Source of the DNA: Capra hircus | Lineage: Eukaryota; Chordata; Mammalia; Artiodactyla; Bovidae | Length of the DNA stretch: 64,000 bases | Direction: 5' to 3' | Assembly (NCBI RefSeq): GCF_001704415.2 | Contig: NC_030819.1 | Location: 40,046,575-40,110,574, forward strand | Shown here: in pieces, positions 1 to 11,480 of the stretch | How positions within the stretch are numbered: the stretch's first letter is position 1 | How the letters are laid out: each line of letters begins with the position of its first letter | The notes under the pieces: generated by a model | What the model was told of the DNA's origin: nothing | Seen by the model: only the letters and a program-made list of their open reading frames with translations | The model's database searches: none | Made by a program: the position numbers and the translations under genes

Positions 1-49
1 GATTTCAGTGGCCATAGATCAGCAATAAGCATCTGTTTTTTTTCCTCCA

Positions 50-640
50 TGCATTCATTCATTCTTTTATTTTCATTTAATAGATATTTATTGAGTCCTG
101 ACTTTATGCCAGACCTGGTTTCTATATTCTGGAAATACACCAGTAAGGTGAAGGTGAAGGTGAAGTCGCTCAGTCGTGTCCGACTGCGACGCCGTGGACT
201 GTAGCCTACCAGGCTCCTCTGTCCATGGGATTCTCCAGGCAAGAATACTGGAGTGGGTTGCCATTTCCTTCTCCAGGGGATCTTCCCGACCCAGGGATCG
301 AACCCAGGTCTCCCGCATTGGAGGCAGACGCTTTAATCCCTGAGCCACCAGGGAAGCGCACACCAGTAAACAGAAGTCATTCAAATATCCTTGTCCATAT
401 ACAGGGTATCTGGATAGATAATTACCAATAAATAAGTAAGTATCTAGTATTTCTAAATAATACTCAGGTTAAAAACACAGAGGACTGGAGGTGAACAATT
501 GAATGAGCCTGGTGCCATGTTGTATGCGGGCCAGGGAAGAAGGTGAGGCATAAACACATCTTATTGAGGAGTATTCTAGGAAGTAACAACAGCAAGTGCA
601 AAAGTGTGGAGGCAGCCTTTCAAAATAGAAAATCTATTTC
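50..640 (+). repeat. L2 LINE fragment, split by a SINE
   Basis: The ATTCATTCATTC start with TTTATTGAGT and a GCCAGACCTGG-like motif is the usual 3' region of L2. After the SINE it resumes with text resembling the L2 segment that mentions GCAAGTGCAAA near 592-602. It is diverged, so the ends are approximate. Confidence 0.5.
147..359 (-). mobile_element. Bov-tA SINE with 10-bp target-site duplication
   Basis: Reverse-strand tRNA-derived SINE: it reads from the 3' GTGAAGGTGAAG tail through GTCGCTCAGTCGTGTCCGAC to the tRNA-like head ending near GAGCCACCAGGGAAGC. It is flanked by ACACCAGTAA at 137-146 and 360-369, a perfect target-site duplication. Open frames across it are SINE artefacts. Confidence 0.93.
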
Positions 641-2118
641 AAAATAATGATTGTAGGCTAGAAATATAGCATGAAAGTAAATTTCAAAAATCATCCAAAA
701 CTGGATATTTACTTCTAATGTAAATTTCTTCAATGTGTAAACATTTTTATAATTAGCATGACAATTCAGAGTGGACTTTGGCTCAGTCAGATGTGGTTCT
801 ATTCACCGCAGTCTGTGACCCTTTAAGTTACTTAGTCTCCATCCTGTAACATTCCATCCATATGTAAAAGACACTATTAAACAGAAATTTTAAGTATTTT
901 AGATTATGATTTGAGATTGAATAAATAAGTAAGAGAACATAGAAATTAGCATAATGATTGGGATTTTAAGAGCTGCCTCTGCACAGTATTCCATGGGAAA
1001 GAATCCCAAGATAAAACAATGTCTATTCAAGCTTAAAAGGACATTTGCCAACTTCTTCTTCAACTCTGAAGTGCAGGCAGCTTACATCATAATTTTCTAT
1101 AATATTGAACATTCATATTAAAGGGCCCTTCATTGAAGAAAATACTTTCATAAAGTATTAAATAGAATTCAATTGAAGTAAATCATACTAATAGCAATGT
1201 TTGGTGCCTATGTAATACCTATGTCAGGTAACAAATTAAGCATGTTATTACATCTCTGCAGGATGGAAACAGCATACTTTGTCTATCTTAATATAATCCT
1301 TTCATCAGTTCATAGACCTAAAACCCTGCTGGGAGTATCAAAATTTGTCAGAGGTCTCTGAATTCTGGGTTGTTATCTGAATCTCTGTACTTTACGACTA
1401 TGTATCTTGACAGCTCCGCATGCATTACACAGCAGAGGGGAATGGAGGATGTATTATTTTTTCTAACAGATCTCTCAAATAAATTAGTTATGAACATTTT
1501 CTCTAGAGGTAGCAAACAAATAACTTGTCAGTGAGAGGTGAAAACACACATTTTAGGTTAAGTTAGGCATCTTACCTCTGCATTCACAAGGAGGAAGACA
1601 AAGTTTTCTGAGTTCTGAATTAATCAGTTCTGCTTTTAACTCTCATTTGAAGTTGTACCTCAAAAGATCAAGAGTTTAACATGAGTAAAACTGTTGTTTC
1701 TACTTTTGTGACTTATGTGTTAAAATGCTTACACCAAATGTTGTGTGTTTGTGTGTGTACATATACTTTGCTAGAAATTTATAGTTGTTATTACTTTAGA
1801 ACATGAAGATTGATGTGGCACTTACTATAGATTTTTCCTTCCTTATTGTTGGCTAACAATAATTTGTTTACAAAATATTTTCATCTTCTATATTAGAAAG
1901 ATATAGTAGTAACTTTGGTTAAAATTATAAATATAGAAAATGAAATAATACTCAGTTGAGTCAGTAATGAATTTCACTGTTATGGATAGAAACCGCTTTT
2001 AAAGTAAAATTTTGAAAGGGCATAGATTAGTTACTGGTTGGAGAAAGGTTGTATCTACAGAGTTAATTATATAATGCCAAATTGGGCTCCTATTTAATTC
2101 CTCTAAAATAAAATGTCA
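641..2118. other. Intronic stretch, nothing recognised
   Basis: AT-rich unique-looking sequence with no SINE, LINE or long open frame that I can identify. A short GT-rich run lies near 1745-1760. Confidence 0.5.
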
Positions 2119-2119
2119 C

Positions 2120-2345
2120 AAAAAACATAAAGAACAGAATTGCGGTTGCCAAGGAGGAGGAGGGAGGGAAAAGGATTGGCTGGGAGTTTGGAGTTAATAG
2201 ATGCAAACAGTTACATTTAAGACAGGATAAGCAACAAAGTCTTGCTATATAGCACAGAGAACTATATCCCGTCTCCCGGGATAAATCATAATGGAAAAGA
2301 CTATAAAAAATACTGTAAAACAGAAAAATACTGAATCTGGAAGAA
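2120..2345 (+). repeat. L1 3' end fragment
   Basis: It contains the L1 3'-UTR landmarks GAATTGCGGTTGCCAAGG, a G/A-rich run, TATAGCACAGAGAACTATAT and AATCATAATGGAAAAGA. It is 5'-truncated and diverged from younger L1 copies, so an older insertion is likely. Confidence 0.75.
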
Positions 2346-2749
2346 TTTTAACTTAAAAAATAAAGTAATTAAATGAATCATAATGTCCCAAAGGCATTTA
2401 ACCAAAAATCAGAACCTATCACATCTAACATTTTTCTCAAAGTCAGAAGAATGGAGGCAATATGGAGAGATTAGCCATGACTTATGAAATTATTTGAAAA
2501 TGATCATGTACTAGGCTGTGTGATACTAACCATTTTAAGTAAGGAAAGATGAGCATGAGTTTGAGTAATTCAGCATTTCATTACAGAAGTGCATGTATAA
2601 GTAAGGTGAGGTTGTGTCTCTATGTTCTTTCCTTACTAGCAAGCCCTCCCCTTCTTCAGATGATTAATTTCTGTTACACTTCATATTTCCTGAGAAGTCC
2701 CCACCATGTATTCCCAGAACAGTCCTTTCGAACATTTACTTAGTGTTTA

Positions 2750-2890
2750 CTAAAATTTGCTGCAATGCTATATATGTATCTATTTACACCAATAAATCAC
2801 AATCTACTTGAAGTCAGGGGCAATATCATACTAGTATTTCCTGCACACATTGAAAGGCCAGGCACATTAACATTTTTTTGTTGACTAAAT
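2750..2890 (+). repeat. Possible L2 3' end
   Basis: CTACTTGAAGTCAGGGGCAA followed by a GGCCAGGCACATTAACA-like motif resembles the end of L2 (cttgagggcaggg ... tggcacata). Heavily diverged. Confidence 0.4.
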
Positions 2891-2974
2891 TAAACAACAC
2901 ATATGGAACAGAGAGACAGATTGCATGATGCTCAGGTCATGGCTTCTGGACTAGGTTGCCTTAGTTTACAGGTC

Positions 2975-3221
2975 TTAGTTTTTTTTAAAGACTTCTTTTT
3001 TTAGATCAGTTTTGGTTCACAGCAAAATTGAAGAAAAGATACAGAGAATTTCCATAGAGTCCCTGCTAATACACGTGCATAGCCTCCCACTTTATCAACA
3101 TACTCCACCAGAGTGGTACATTTGTTACAACTGATGAACTTACACTGACAAGTCATAATCACTCAAAGTCCAACATTTGCATTACTGTTCATTCTTGGTG
3201 TTGTATACTCCTTCAATCTGC
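2975..3221. repeat. Old mammalian repeat (L1M-like), left part
   Basis: This dispersed mammalian repeat is recognisable by CAGTTTTGGTTCACAGCAAA and CACCAGAGTGGTACATTTGT. It stops at TTGTATACTCC, where BovB sequence begins, and resumes near 5128. The subfamily name is uncertain. Confidence 0.65.
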
Positions 3222-3408
3222 CAGTTCAGTCGCTCAGTTGTGTCTGACTCTTTGTGACCCCATGGATTGTAGCATGCCATGCTTCCCTGTCCATCACCAA
3301 CTCCCAGAGATTGCACAAACTCATTTCCATCGAGTCAGTGATGCCATCGAACCACCTCATCCTCTGTCATCCCCTTTTTCTCCTGCCTTCAGTCTTTCCT
3401 AGCATCAG
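3222..3408 (-). mobile_element. BovB LINE, outer copy, 3' segment
   Basis: BovB 3' end in reverse orientation (CAGTCGCTCAGTTGTGTCTG, then CCATCACCAACTCCCAGAG). It is interrupted after TTCCTAGCATCAG by a second BovB and continues at 4435. The two parts join consistently in BovB order: CAGCATCAGGGT, then the GATGGCCAAAGT region. Confidence 0.85.
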
Positions 3409-4421
3409 TTCAGTTCAGTTCAGTCACTCAGTCATGTTCGACTCTTTGTGACCCTATGAACCGCAGCACGACAGGCCTCCCTGTCTATCACCAACACTGG
3501 AGTCTACCCAAACCCATGTCCATTGAGTCAGTGATGCCATCCAACCATGTCATCCTCTGTCATCCTCTTCTCCTGCCCTCAATCTTTCCCAGCATCAGGG
3601 TCTTTTCAAATGAGTCAGCTCTTTGCATCAGATGGCCAAAATATTGGAACTTCGGCTTCAACATCAGTCCTTCCAATGGACACCCAGGACTGATCTGCTT
3701 TAGGATGGACTGGTTGGATCTCCTTGCAGTCCAAGGGACTCTCAAGAGTCTTTTCTTCTCCAACACCACAGTTCCTCACATCCATACATGACTACTGGAA
3801 AAACCATAGCCTTGACTAGTCGGACCTTTGTTGGCAAAGTAATGTCTCTGCTTTTTAATATGCTGTCTAGGTTGGTCATAAAATTCCTTCCAAGGAGTAA
3901 GCGTCTTTTAATTTCATGGCTGCAGTCATCATCTGCAGTGATTTTGGAGGCCAGAAAAATAAAGTCAGCCACTGTTTCCACTGTTTCTCCATCTATTTGC
4001 CATGAAGTTATGGGACCAGATGCCATGATCTTCATTTTCTGAATGTTGAGCTTTAAGCCAACTTTTTCACTCTCCACTTTCACTTTCATCAAGAGGCTCT
4101 TTAGTTCTTTTTTGCTTTCTGACAAAAGGGTGGTTGTCATCTGCCTATCTGAGGTTATTGATATTTCTCCCGGCAATCTTGATTCCACCTTGTGCTTCTT
4201 CCAGCCCAACATTTCTCATGATGTACTCTGCATATAAGTTAAATAAGCAGGATGATAAGGTACAGCCTTGACATACTCCTTTTCCTATTTGGAACCAGCC
4301 TGTTGTTCCATGCCCAGTTCTAACTGTTGCTTCCTGACCTGCATACAGGTTTCTCAAGAGACAGGTCAGGTGGTCTAGTATTCCCATCTCCTTCAGAATT
4401 TTCTGGAGTTTATTGTGGAAA
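3409..4421 (-). mobile_element. BovB LINE, inner copy nested in another BovB
   Basis: 5'-truncated BovB reading from the CAGTTCAGTTCAG tail back to the reverse-transcriptase region. It is flanked by TTCC[T/A]AGCATCAG at 3396-3408 and 4422-4434, a 13-bp duplication with one mismatch. Reverse-strand frames (3742-4212, 4145-4459) hold palm/thumb fragments such as LLRNLYAGQEATVRTGHGTT, but the catalytic YADD area is frame-broken, so the copy is dead. Confidence 0.88.
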
Positions 4422-4434
4422 TTCCAAGCATCAG

Positions 4435-5124
4435 GGTAGAGTAAGTCATTTCTTTGCATTAGATGGCCAAAGTATTGGAGCTTCAGTCAGCATCAGTTCT
4501 TCCAATGAATATTCAGTACTAATTTCCTTTATAAATGAGTGGTTTGATGTCCTTGCAGTCCAAGGGATTCTGAAGAGTCTTCTCCAACACCACACTTCAA
4601 AAGCTTCAGTTCTTTCATCCTCAGTTTTCTTTGTATTCCTAGTCTCACATCCATACATAACTACTGGAAACAGCACAGCTTTGACTGGAAGGATCTTTGT
4701 CAGCAAAGCAATGTCTCTGCTTTTTAATGCTGTCTGGTAGGTCATAGCTTTTCTTCCAGGGAGCAAGTGTCTTAATTTTGTGGCTGCAGTCACCATCTGC
4801 AAGGATTTTGGAGCCCAAGAAAATAAAGTCTGTCAGTTTCCATTGTTTCCCCACCTATTTGCTATGAAGTGATGGGACCGGATGGCATGATCTTAGTTTT
4901 TTGAAAGTTGAGTTTTAAGCCGGCTTTTTCACTCTCTTTCACTTTCACCAAGAGGCTCTTTAGTTCCTCTTCACTTTTGGCCATAAGGGTGGTGTCATCT
5001 GCATATCTGAGATTATTGGTATTTCTCCTGCCCTTCTTGATTCCAGCTTGTGCTTCATCCAGCCCAGTGTTTCTCATGATGTACTCTGCATATTAGTTAA
5101 ATAAGCACGGTGACAATACACAGC
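4435..5124 (-). mobile_element. BovB LINE, outer copy, RT segment
   Basis: Continuation of the outer BovB on the far side of the nested insertion. A reverse-strand frame at 4862-5077 retains NNLRYADDTTLM, the RT active-site motif, followed by EELKSLLVKVKE. Other frames (4446-4802) are shifted. It ends where the older repeat resumes. Confidence 0.85.
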
Positions 5125-5290
5125 CTTATATCATTACTTTACTAGTATATACTCTATGGGTTTGGACAAATGTATAATGACATGTATTTACCACTGTTTC
5201 ATCACACAGAGTATTTTTTCACTGCCCTAAATATCCTGTGTGCTTTGCCTATTCTTCCTTCCCCCCAACAACCCCACCTTTTATGTGTGG
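5125..5290. repeat. Old mammalian repeat (L1M-like), right part
   Basis: CTATGGGTTTGGACAAATGT and TTTCACTGCCCTAAATATCC are the direct continuation of the repeat that stopped at 3221. The shared TATACTC at both edges suggests a short target-site duplication for the outer BovB. Confidence 0.65.
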
Positions 5291-5932
5291 CATATTGAGT
5301 AAGACCATTTACTTTCTTGTGTTGATATTTCACTTTCTACATCAGTTCTGCATTGGCAGGTGCATTCTGTACCACTGAACCAGCTGGGAAACCTCATTGT
5401 TTAATTTACGATTCCAATATAAATGAAAGCGTTTGAGAAGGGGGTATTCAGAGTGTTTAAAATGGGATCTCCTATAGAGGAAAGTTGGATATTATTTTGA
5501 GATTTAAACTGTGGACATATCTTGGGACCAAATTCAAGGTGATCTAGAAAAACAGAGCCAGTGACATGTGCAAGTACAATAATGGCATGTGGCAGTGAGA
5601 TAAAAGACTAATTATGTTGTTTTTGGTTCATAGAAAATAAAAGCAACAGCAATTGCAAAGAGGATCTAGTCATTTGAAATTCAAACTGAAAAATGATACT
5701 AGTGAAAGTTTTTTCTTTGTGATGATGGAATCCATAGATTGAATAAAAGATTGTGTTCCATATTGAATGTCTTAGTTGGAATATTTTTAATATTAAATTT
5801 TATAGAATATGGTTTTGAAGTATGACAGATACTGTGAGAAAGAGGCCAATAAAGTAATAACTGGTCCCCAGATTTTAAGAAGACCATTTACAATAGTTTC
5901 TCATTATTTTGAGATTTGTCCCTTATGGGATG
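5291..5932. other. Intronic stretch, nothing recognised
   Basis: AT-rich sequence without a recognisable repeat or credible gene. The 62-codon reverse frame at 5699-5887 has no family resemblance. Confidence 0.5.
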
Positions 5933-6052
5933 TTAGTCATTCTTTGCAGACAATTTTGAAACAGATGTGTTGTGGGTAGACTTATCTGTGTCTTAGTCAT
6001 TCTTTGCAGACAATTTTGAAACAGATGTGCTGTGGGTAGACTTATCTGTGGC
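5933..6052 (+). repeat. Tandem duplication, 2 x 60 bp
   Basis: Two adjacent 60-bp units start with TTAGTCATTCTTTGCAGACA at 5933 and 5993. One internal difference (T at 5970, C at 6030) and a difference at the last bases separate them. The near identity implies a recent local event. Confidence 0.95.
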
Positions 6053-6578
6053 TTGGAAAGCTTGTGGGAAGAAGAGAAAATTATAAGGTGATTAAAAGGT
6101 TGAAAATATTTAACTCTCTAGAAAGCATGTCATCAAATGCAATTTACACACAGTCTCCTCTTTGGAAGAAATATCATGTATGTCAGTGTTTAATGGATGC
6201 TATGGAAAGATAAAAATAAATAGTATTAAATTTTTATATTCTTTATTAAAACTTAGTTATATTAATTTACTCTTTAGTGAATAAAACATTTAAAGTATAT
6301 GAATATGCTTTTATGATTCATCAATAGATATACTTCATAAACTGTCATGTACCTTTGATGTCAATAAAGAACTCAAATTGAGAAGAGAATACTAGGCTTC
6401 TGATTTTATAAAAACTTTATCAAAAAGTATATTCACTAAGGTAAGACATCCCTGAGTAATATATTAACTCTAATATTAATATAGTTAGTGTATTTTGTAG
6501 ATTGTGAAGAAACTTCTTAATGTGGTTCTCACATATAGATGCTGTAAAAGGGATGGAGGGGACTTAAAAACTTCAGGG

Positions 6579-6680
6579 ACTAGATTTTCCCAAACATATA
6601 ATTTGTCAAATAAGGACTCTCTGTAGTATTCGGGACTGTAATTAATTGTAAACACAATATACAAATGCTTAAGCATAGCT
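6579..6680 (+). repeat. Copy A of a dispersed ~100-bp duplication
   Basis: CTAGATTTTCCCAA through TAATTAATTG to ACACAATATACAAATGCTTA recurs in the same order at 7671-7772 with substitutions throughout. It belongs to no repeat family I can name. Confidence 0.8.
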
Positions 6681-6732
6681 TAGTCACATTCCAATATGTT
6701 TTAAGCCTTAGTTTGAGGTAATTTCTATACAC

Positions 6733-7046
6733 TATGGTAGCTCAGCTGGTAAAGAATCTGCCTGCAGTGTAGGAGACTCCAGTTTGATTCCTGGGATGGG
6801 AAGATCTCCTGGAGAAGGGATAGGCTACCCAATCCAGCATTCTTATACTTCCCTGGTGGCTCAGATGGTAGAGAATCTGCCCAAAATGCTGGAGACTTGA
6901 GTTTGATTCCTGGGTTGGAGAGATCCCCTAGAGGAGGATGTGGCAACCCACCTCAGTATTCTGGCCTGGAGAATCCCATGGACAGAAGAGCCTGGCAGAT
7001 TGCACTCCATGTTATTTCAAAGGGTCAGACATGACTAAGCACTGAG
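6733..7046 (+). mobile_element. Dimeric Bov-tA SINE
   Basis: Two tRNA-like heads in tandem: one starts near GGTAGCTCAGCTGGTAAAG (6737) and the second near CCCTGGTGGCTCAGATGGTA (6851). A single Bov-A tail follows, ending in GGGTCAGACATGACTAAGC. Diverged. Confidence 0.88.
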
Positions 7047-7670
7047 CTGGAGACTTCAGATATTTTGCCAATGTCCTTTGAAACAAGATTTGTATTAAAT
7101 ACATTTCCTGTAGTACTTGAAGTCTGGATAGTGTGAGGTTTGAAGTCAGAGTCAACAATTATTCTTCCTCATCAGAGTAGCTAATTTCAAATATTATTCA
7201 CTTTCTGTTTGTAATGATTTCAACTTACTCATGTTAACCCTGTGTTTTGAGTAATTATCAACTCATATAAACTTCATAGAATATGTGAATTGCTGCTTTC
7301 CTTGCCCCTGTGACAATTGTCATATGACCTGTGATGCAGAAAATAGTTTGGTAATGTTGGGTGATGAAAAATTTTTATAATTTGAAGATAAGCATACTGT
7401 TGGGAAGAACATATTTCTTTAGAGTACAAGTCTCGAAGCAGACTCCTTGAAAATAGCAGGTTTCATGGTAAAATTTAGTAAATGGCTCTTTTATAATACC
7501 TCATTTTGGAGATTTAAAGTATATTTTAGCATAGTGAAAGTTTTGAGAAATTGTTCCACAAAGCAAAAATATTAAAAGCTGTGGGAATCTGTGAAGTTTT
7601 TCCACAAAATATATGTATGTTTACTAAGTTTAACTGGGTGTTTACCAAGTTTATTTGAGCAGAAAATGGG

Positions 7671-7772
7671 CTAGATTTTCCCAAGTATGTAACCTGTCAG
7701 ACAGGGCCTCTCTTTAGATTTTTGGGCTATAATTAATTGGTAACACAATATACAAATGCTTAAAAATAGCTT
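7671..7772 (+). repeat. Copy B of the dispersed ~100-bp duplication
   Basis: Same segment as at 6579-6680, about 1.09 kb downstream in direct orientation. It shares CTAGATTTTCCCAA, TAATTAATTG and ACACAATATACAAATGCTTA. Confidence 0.8.
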
Positions 7773-7892
7773 GAAAAAACAACAGAACCTTTTTAAAGGT
7801 TTGTTTTTAGTTCTTTTTCACAGGAAATTTTATTTTGTGTATTTGCATGTGTATTTATTCAGTTAATGTGTAGAATTGTCTACTGTCTTAGT

Positions 7893-8250
7893 CTTGCTCA
7901 GGTTGCCAAACAGAATAGCATAAACTGGGTGGTTTAAACAACAGAAATTCATCTTCTCAAAGTTCTGGAGGCTGACAGTCAGAGTTGAGGGTGCTTGCTT
8001 GGTCATGTTGAGTGAGGCTGTAGACATGGGTTGTAGACAACTGCCTTCTCACTATTTCCCCATGTGGCTGAGAGAGAGAGCAAGCAAGCTTCTTGGTGTC
8101 TCTTTTTTAAGAGCACTAATCCCATGATGAGGCATCCCTGATATCCTCATCTAAACCTAATTACCTACCTAAGGCCCAACCTCCAAGTACTGTCACACTG
8201 GGGTTAGGGTTTCAGTGTAAGAATTTAGAAGGAATAAAATTCAATATAGA
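7893..8250 (+). repeat. Ancient mammalian interspersed repeat, subfamily not named
   Basis: AACTGGGTGGTTTAAACAAC, TTCTGGAGGCTGACAGTC and CTAATCCCATGATGAGGC are landmarks of a dispersed mammalian repeat that encodes nothing here. I recognise the consensus but not its name with certainty. Confidence 0.7.
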
Positions 8251-8872
8251 ACATGTACCATGTAAAGAGTTAAAGGAATCTTGTATGTTTTAGGTGTATG
8301 AGTCACTAATCTGAGGGTGCTTTCCAGGTGTCCAGCTGGTGATATTTTAAGTGTCTGCCCCATGGAAATAGGTATTTTGGTGACGGTGGAAAATCATCTC
8401 TTTATAGTGTTAGTTCATAATCCATTTGTACTGAGAAATTACCCATAGCTGGGACATAGAAAATACGAAAAGATGTCTAAACAAATATGAGATTGAGAAA
8501 GTGCTCAAATTTGTCATCATTGCACAAAAGTAACGTATCTTTCAAAATTTTGCCAGGTGTAGAAAAAAAAACTTCATGGAATGGGAAAATGATGCTAACC
8601 ATGTACTTCCTGTATTATTTATATTGTAGCCTTTCCCAAAACTGAAGGAACAAATTTCAACTAACAGGTTAACAAGGTCTTTCTAAAAGAAAACTATCCA
8701 TTTATAACTCGCATATTATAAATCAGCTATAACTTTTGGTGAAATATATACATATATTTGTCTTAGGAAATTCTTTTTGTTCATTTGTTTTGATGGATTT
8801 GTTCCATGAAGTTGACTTGATCTGCAAGAAATTAATGATTATCTGTACTTTTCATATTTAAATTACTTTTAT

Positions 8873-8950
8873 AGTTCTCACAAGGGTAATATTTTTACAT
8901 ATTATCATGTATTTTATTAAATATTTTAAAACAGATGGAAAAGAAAGATT
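8873..8950 (+). repeat. Left ~78-bp direct repeat flanking a BovB
   Basis: AGTTCTCACAAGGG through TTATTAAATATTTTAAAA to GATGGAAAAGAAAGATT is repeated at 9488-9567 with about 8 to 10 differences. The BovB starts immediately after this copy. Confidence 0.9.
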
Positions 8951-9478
8951 CAGTTCAGTTCAGTTCAGTCACTTAGTCGTGTCCAACTCTCTACGACCCC
9001 ATGGGCTACAGCATGCCAGGCTTCCCTGTCCAACCAACTCCCAGAGCTTACTCAAACTCATGTCCATTGAGTGGGTGATGTCATCCAACCATCTCATCCT
9101 CTGTTGTCCCCTTCTCCTGCCTTCAGTCTTTCCCAGCAGCGGGGTCTTTTCCAATGAGTCAGTTCTTCACATCAGGTGGCCAAAGTTTTAGAGTTTCAGC
9201 TTCAACATCAGTCCTTCATGAACACCCAGGACTGATCTGCTTTAAGATGGACTGGTTGGATCTCCTTGCAGTCCAAGGAACTCTCAATAGTCTTCTGTAA
9301 CACCACAGTTTAAAAGCATCAGTTCTTTGGTGTCCAGCTTTCTTTATAATCCAACTCTCACATTCATACATGACTACTGGAAAAACCATAGCTTTGACTA
9401 GATGGACGTTTGTTGGCAGAGTAATGTGTCTGCTTTTTAATATGCTGCCTAGGTTGGTCATAGCTTTTCTTCCATGGG
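8951..9478 (-). mobile_element. BovB LINE, 3' end fragment
   Basis: Reverse-oriented BovB beginning with CAGTTCAGTTCAGTTCAG and ending in the GGTTGGTCATAGCTTTTCTTC region. The reverse frame at 9216-9461 keeps VVMYECESWI and FKLWCYRRLLRVPWTA from the ORF C-terminus. 5'-truncated and non-functional. Confidence 0.93.
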
Positions 9479-9487
9479 AAAAAGAAA

Positions 9488-9567
9488 AGTTCTCACAAGG
9501 GCAGTATTTTTACATATAATCATATTTTTTATTAAATATTTTAAAATTGAGATGGAAAAGAAAGATT
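9488..9567 (+). repeat. Right ~78-bp direct repeat flanking a BovB
   Basis: Second copy of the segment at 8873-8950, differing by small substitutions and a 2-bp length change (TTGAGATGG versus CAGATGG). Confidence 0.9.
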
Positions 9568-11329
9568 AAGGGGATAAATTATACCTGGTTTCTGCTGTGG
9601 ATAGAGGTAAACCTCAGGATCAAATTGAGCCAGGATCATGATTTGTCCACAACAAATTCTTTGATGCATATGACAGAGAAATGAAAACCTTCAGATATAA
9701 AAAATACTGAATTCTCTATTCAGTGATAATCCACTTAATAGTATGTATGTTTTCTACAAAATATATGTATGTACAAAATATTCTAGTATGTTTTCTAGTC
9801 TTTTTTTTCTATGCATATGTATTGCATTTGTTTACTTAATTTTTCTCTTTTGTGCTCCAGTATGTCATATATGGAAGTCTGTATCTTGAGTTTTCACTTA
9901 GAACATAAGAATTTTTTTGTATTATCATACATTCCTCATCACTCTTTCTGACTCTATAATATTCAAATGGTAGTAAAAATCATTAGGCAAATTGTATCTT
10001 TCCAATCAGAAATACTAGTATATATGCAGGTCATATATATGAATACATTTCTCATTTTTTTTTTGGCTTGGTTTTGAGGAAACTTAATAGTAAGTAAATT
10101 ATGCAGAATCTAAACACAACTAGCACTTTTTGGATAATAGATTCAAGAGGGCAAATGAACTCTTCTTGATGAATGGAGCGAGCTGCTTTTATCCCTAGTG
10201 CTTGTTGTGTCCCAAGACTAAAATCAGTGCTCACTGGCTGCTGTGTATTTTTCTTCTTCATTGTTATCCCACAGGTTATTTAATTTTATATTCTGTCTCA
10301 AAGAAATGGGGGTCTTTATTCTCATAACTTTTATGTATATCCAATTGCTTGTTGTACAGTAGCTCCTGTCCTTTAGATACATGGAGGAAGGAATTGTCTG
10401 ATTGAATAGCACCCTTCTTGCCTTTCTCTAAATAGGTAGGATTTGGAACCTAAATTTCTGCTAAGCAGTGACTTTTGCCTTTTCTGATTTATAGCTATCA
10501 CAGTCTGTTTCTGGATTTCACAGGTTTCTCTGCTCCAGTCTCAGGAGAAGAGTTGAACTTAATTTCCCAAGAACTACTGAAGAGGTTAGCAGAAGCTGAT
10601 GCTTGTGGAGGAGGTTAGGGGTTGCACAATCTGTCAAGCACCCTCCAACATTTCAGATATCTCTCAGTATTTTGATGGACTTAGCCTCTTTGAGTTAAGT
10701 TAGATTTTTACTTCATACTGAATAAGCACAGTAAGTGGAAGAGTTGGTAACCATTGTACAGTTAGGGGAGAGAGACAGAGATTAGCCTGACACTGATTTA
10801 ATGATGTAGACAAAGTAGAGACACCCACCCACTGATCTCTCTGGAAAAGAAATCTTGATTTCTGTGGAACTGCAGGAAACCATAAGCCTGAGTGGATTCC
10901 TAGGTAAGTGAGATACTAAGGGCAGTCATCTCTAAGTGATTACTCCTCTATTTTAATGCAAGTTGGTGAAAATACTAAAGGCTTGCACCATGGCTCATGT
11001 GTGAAGCTGGCAAAAACAATTACCAAAGTCATAAATTTTGATTTCCGTCAAGCTATTAAGGGTAATAATTTATTTAAGTGAGGTCTTCTGCTTTGATTAG
11101 AACTAAGAGAGTTCAGCTGCTCTGATACTCTGGGGGTAGAGCTGGGTTACTGGTGTAGTAAGGAGGCTTGAAGGTGTCTGCTGTTGAGGCAATTGATCAC
11201 TCCCTGAGAAGGGCCTTTGCTAATTGTTTCATTCTTCTTTTCAGTGAAGTTGTTGGTTTTCTTGCCAAGAATAACTTATTTCTAACAAAACAAACAGGCC
11301 CATTTAAAAAAAAAATGCTGATTTAGTCA
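9568..11329. other. Intronic stretch without recognised features
   Basis: Unique-looking AT-rich sequence with no ruminant SINE or BovB. 10440-11300 is somewhat less AT-rich; I looked there for an LTR or exon and found no support. Confidence 0.45.
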
Positions 11330-11480
11330 GGTATTTAGAGAAGTTAAGTGGCTTGATCTAGGTCACACCTTCTGGTAAATAGGCTGGAACTACTATTTAA
11401 AGTGAGATCTATCCAGACAGTATAACCCATGTTTCTGAGCACTGCACTACACAGTTTCTCCTGGAAGTTCCCTAAATCTC
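11330..11480 (-). repeat. MIR SINE fragment
   Basis: Reverse MIR core: GAGAAGTTAAGTGGCTTGAT, CTAGGTCACACCTTCTGGTA and GAGCACTGCACTACACA correspond to the classic MIR order. Diverged, ends approximate. Confidence 0.75.

Noticed and set aside
3405..3425. GTTCA/TTCAG short repeats as a CRISPR or satellite
   Set aside because: They are the simple-repeat tail of BovB, with no spacers and a length of only 3-4 units.
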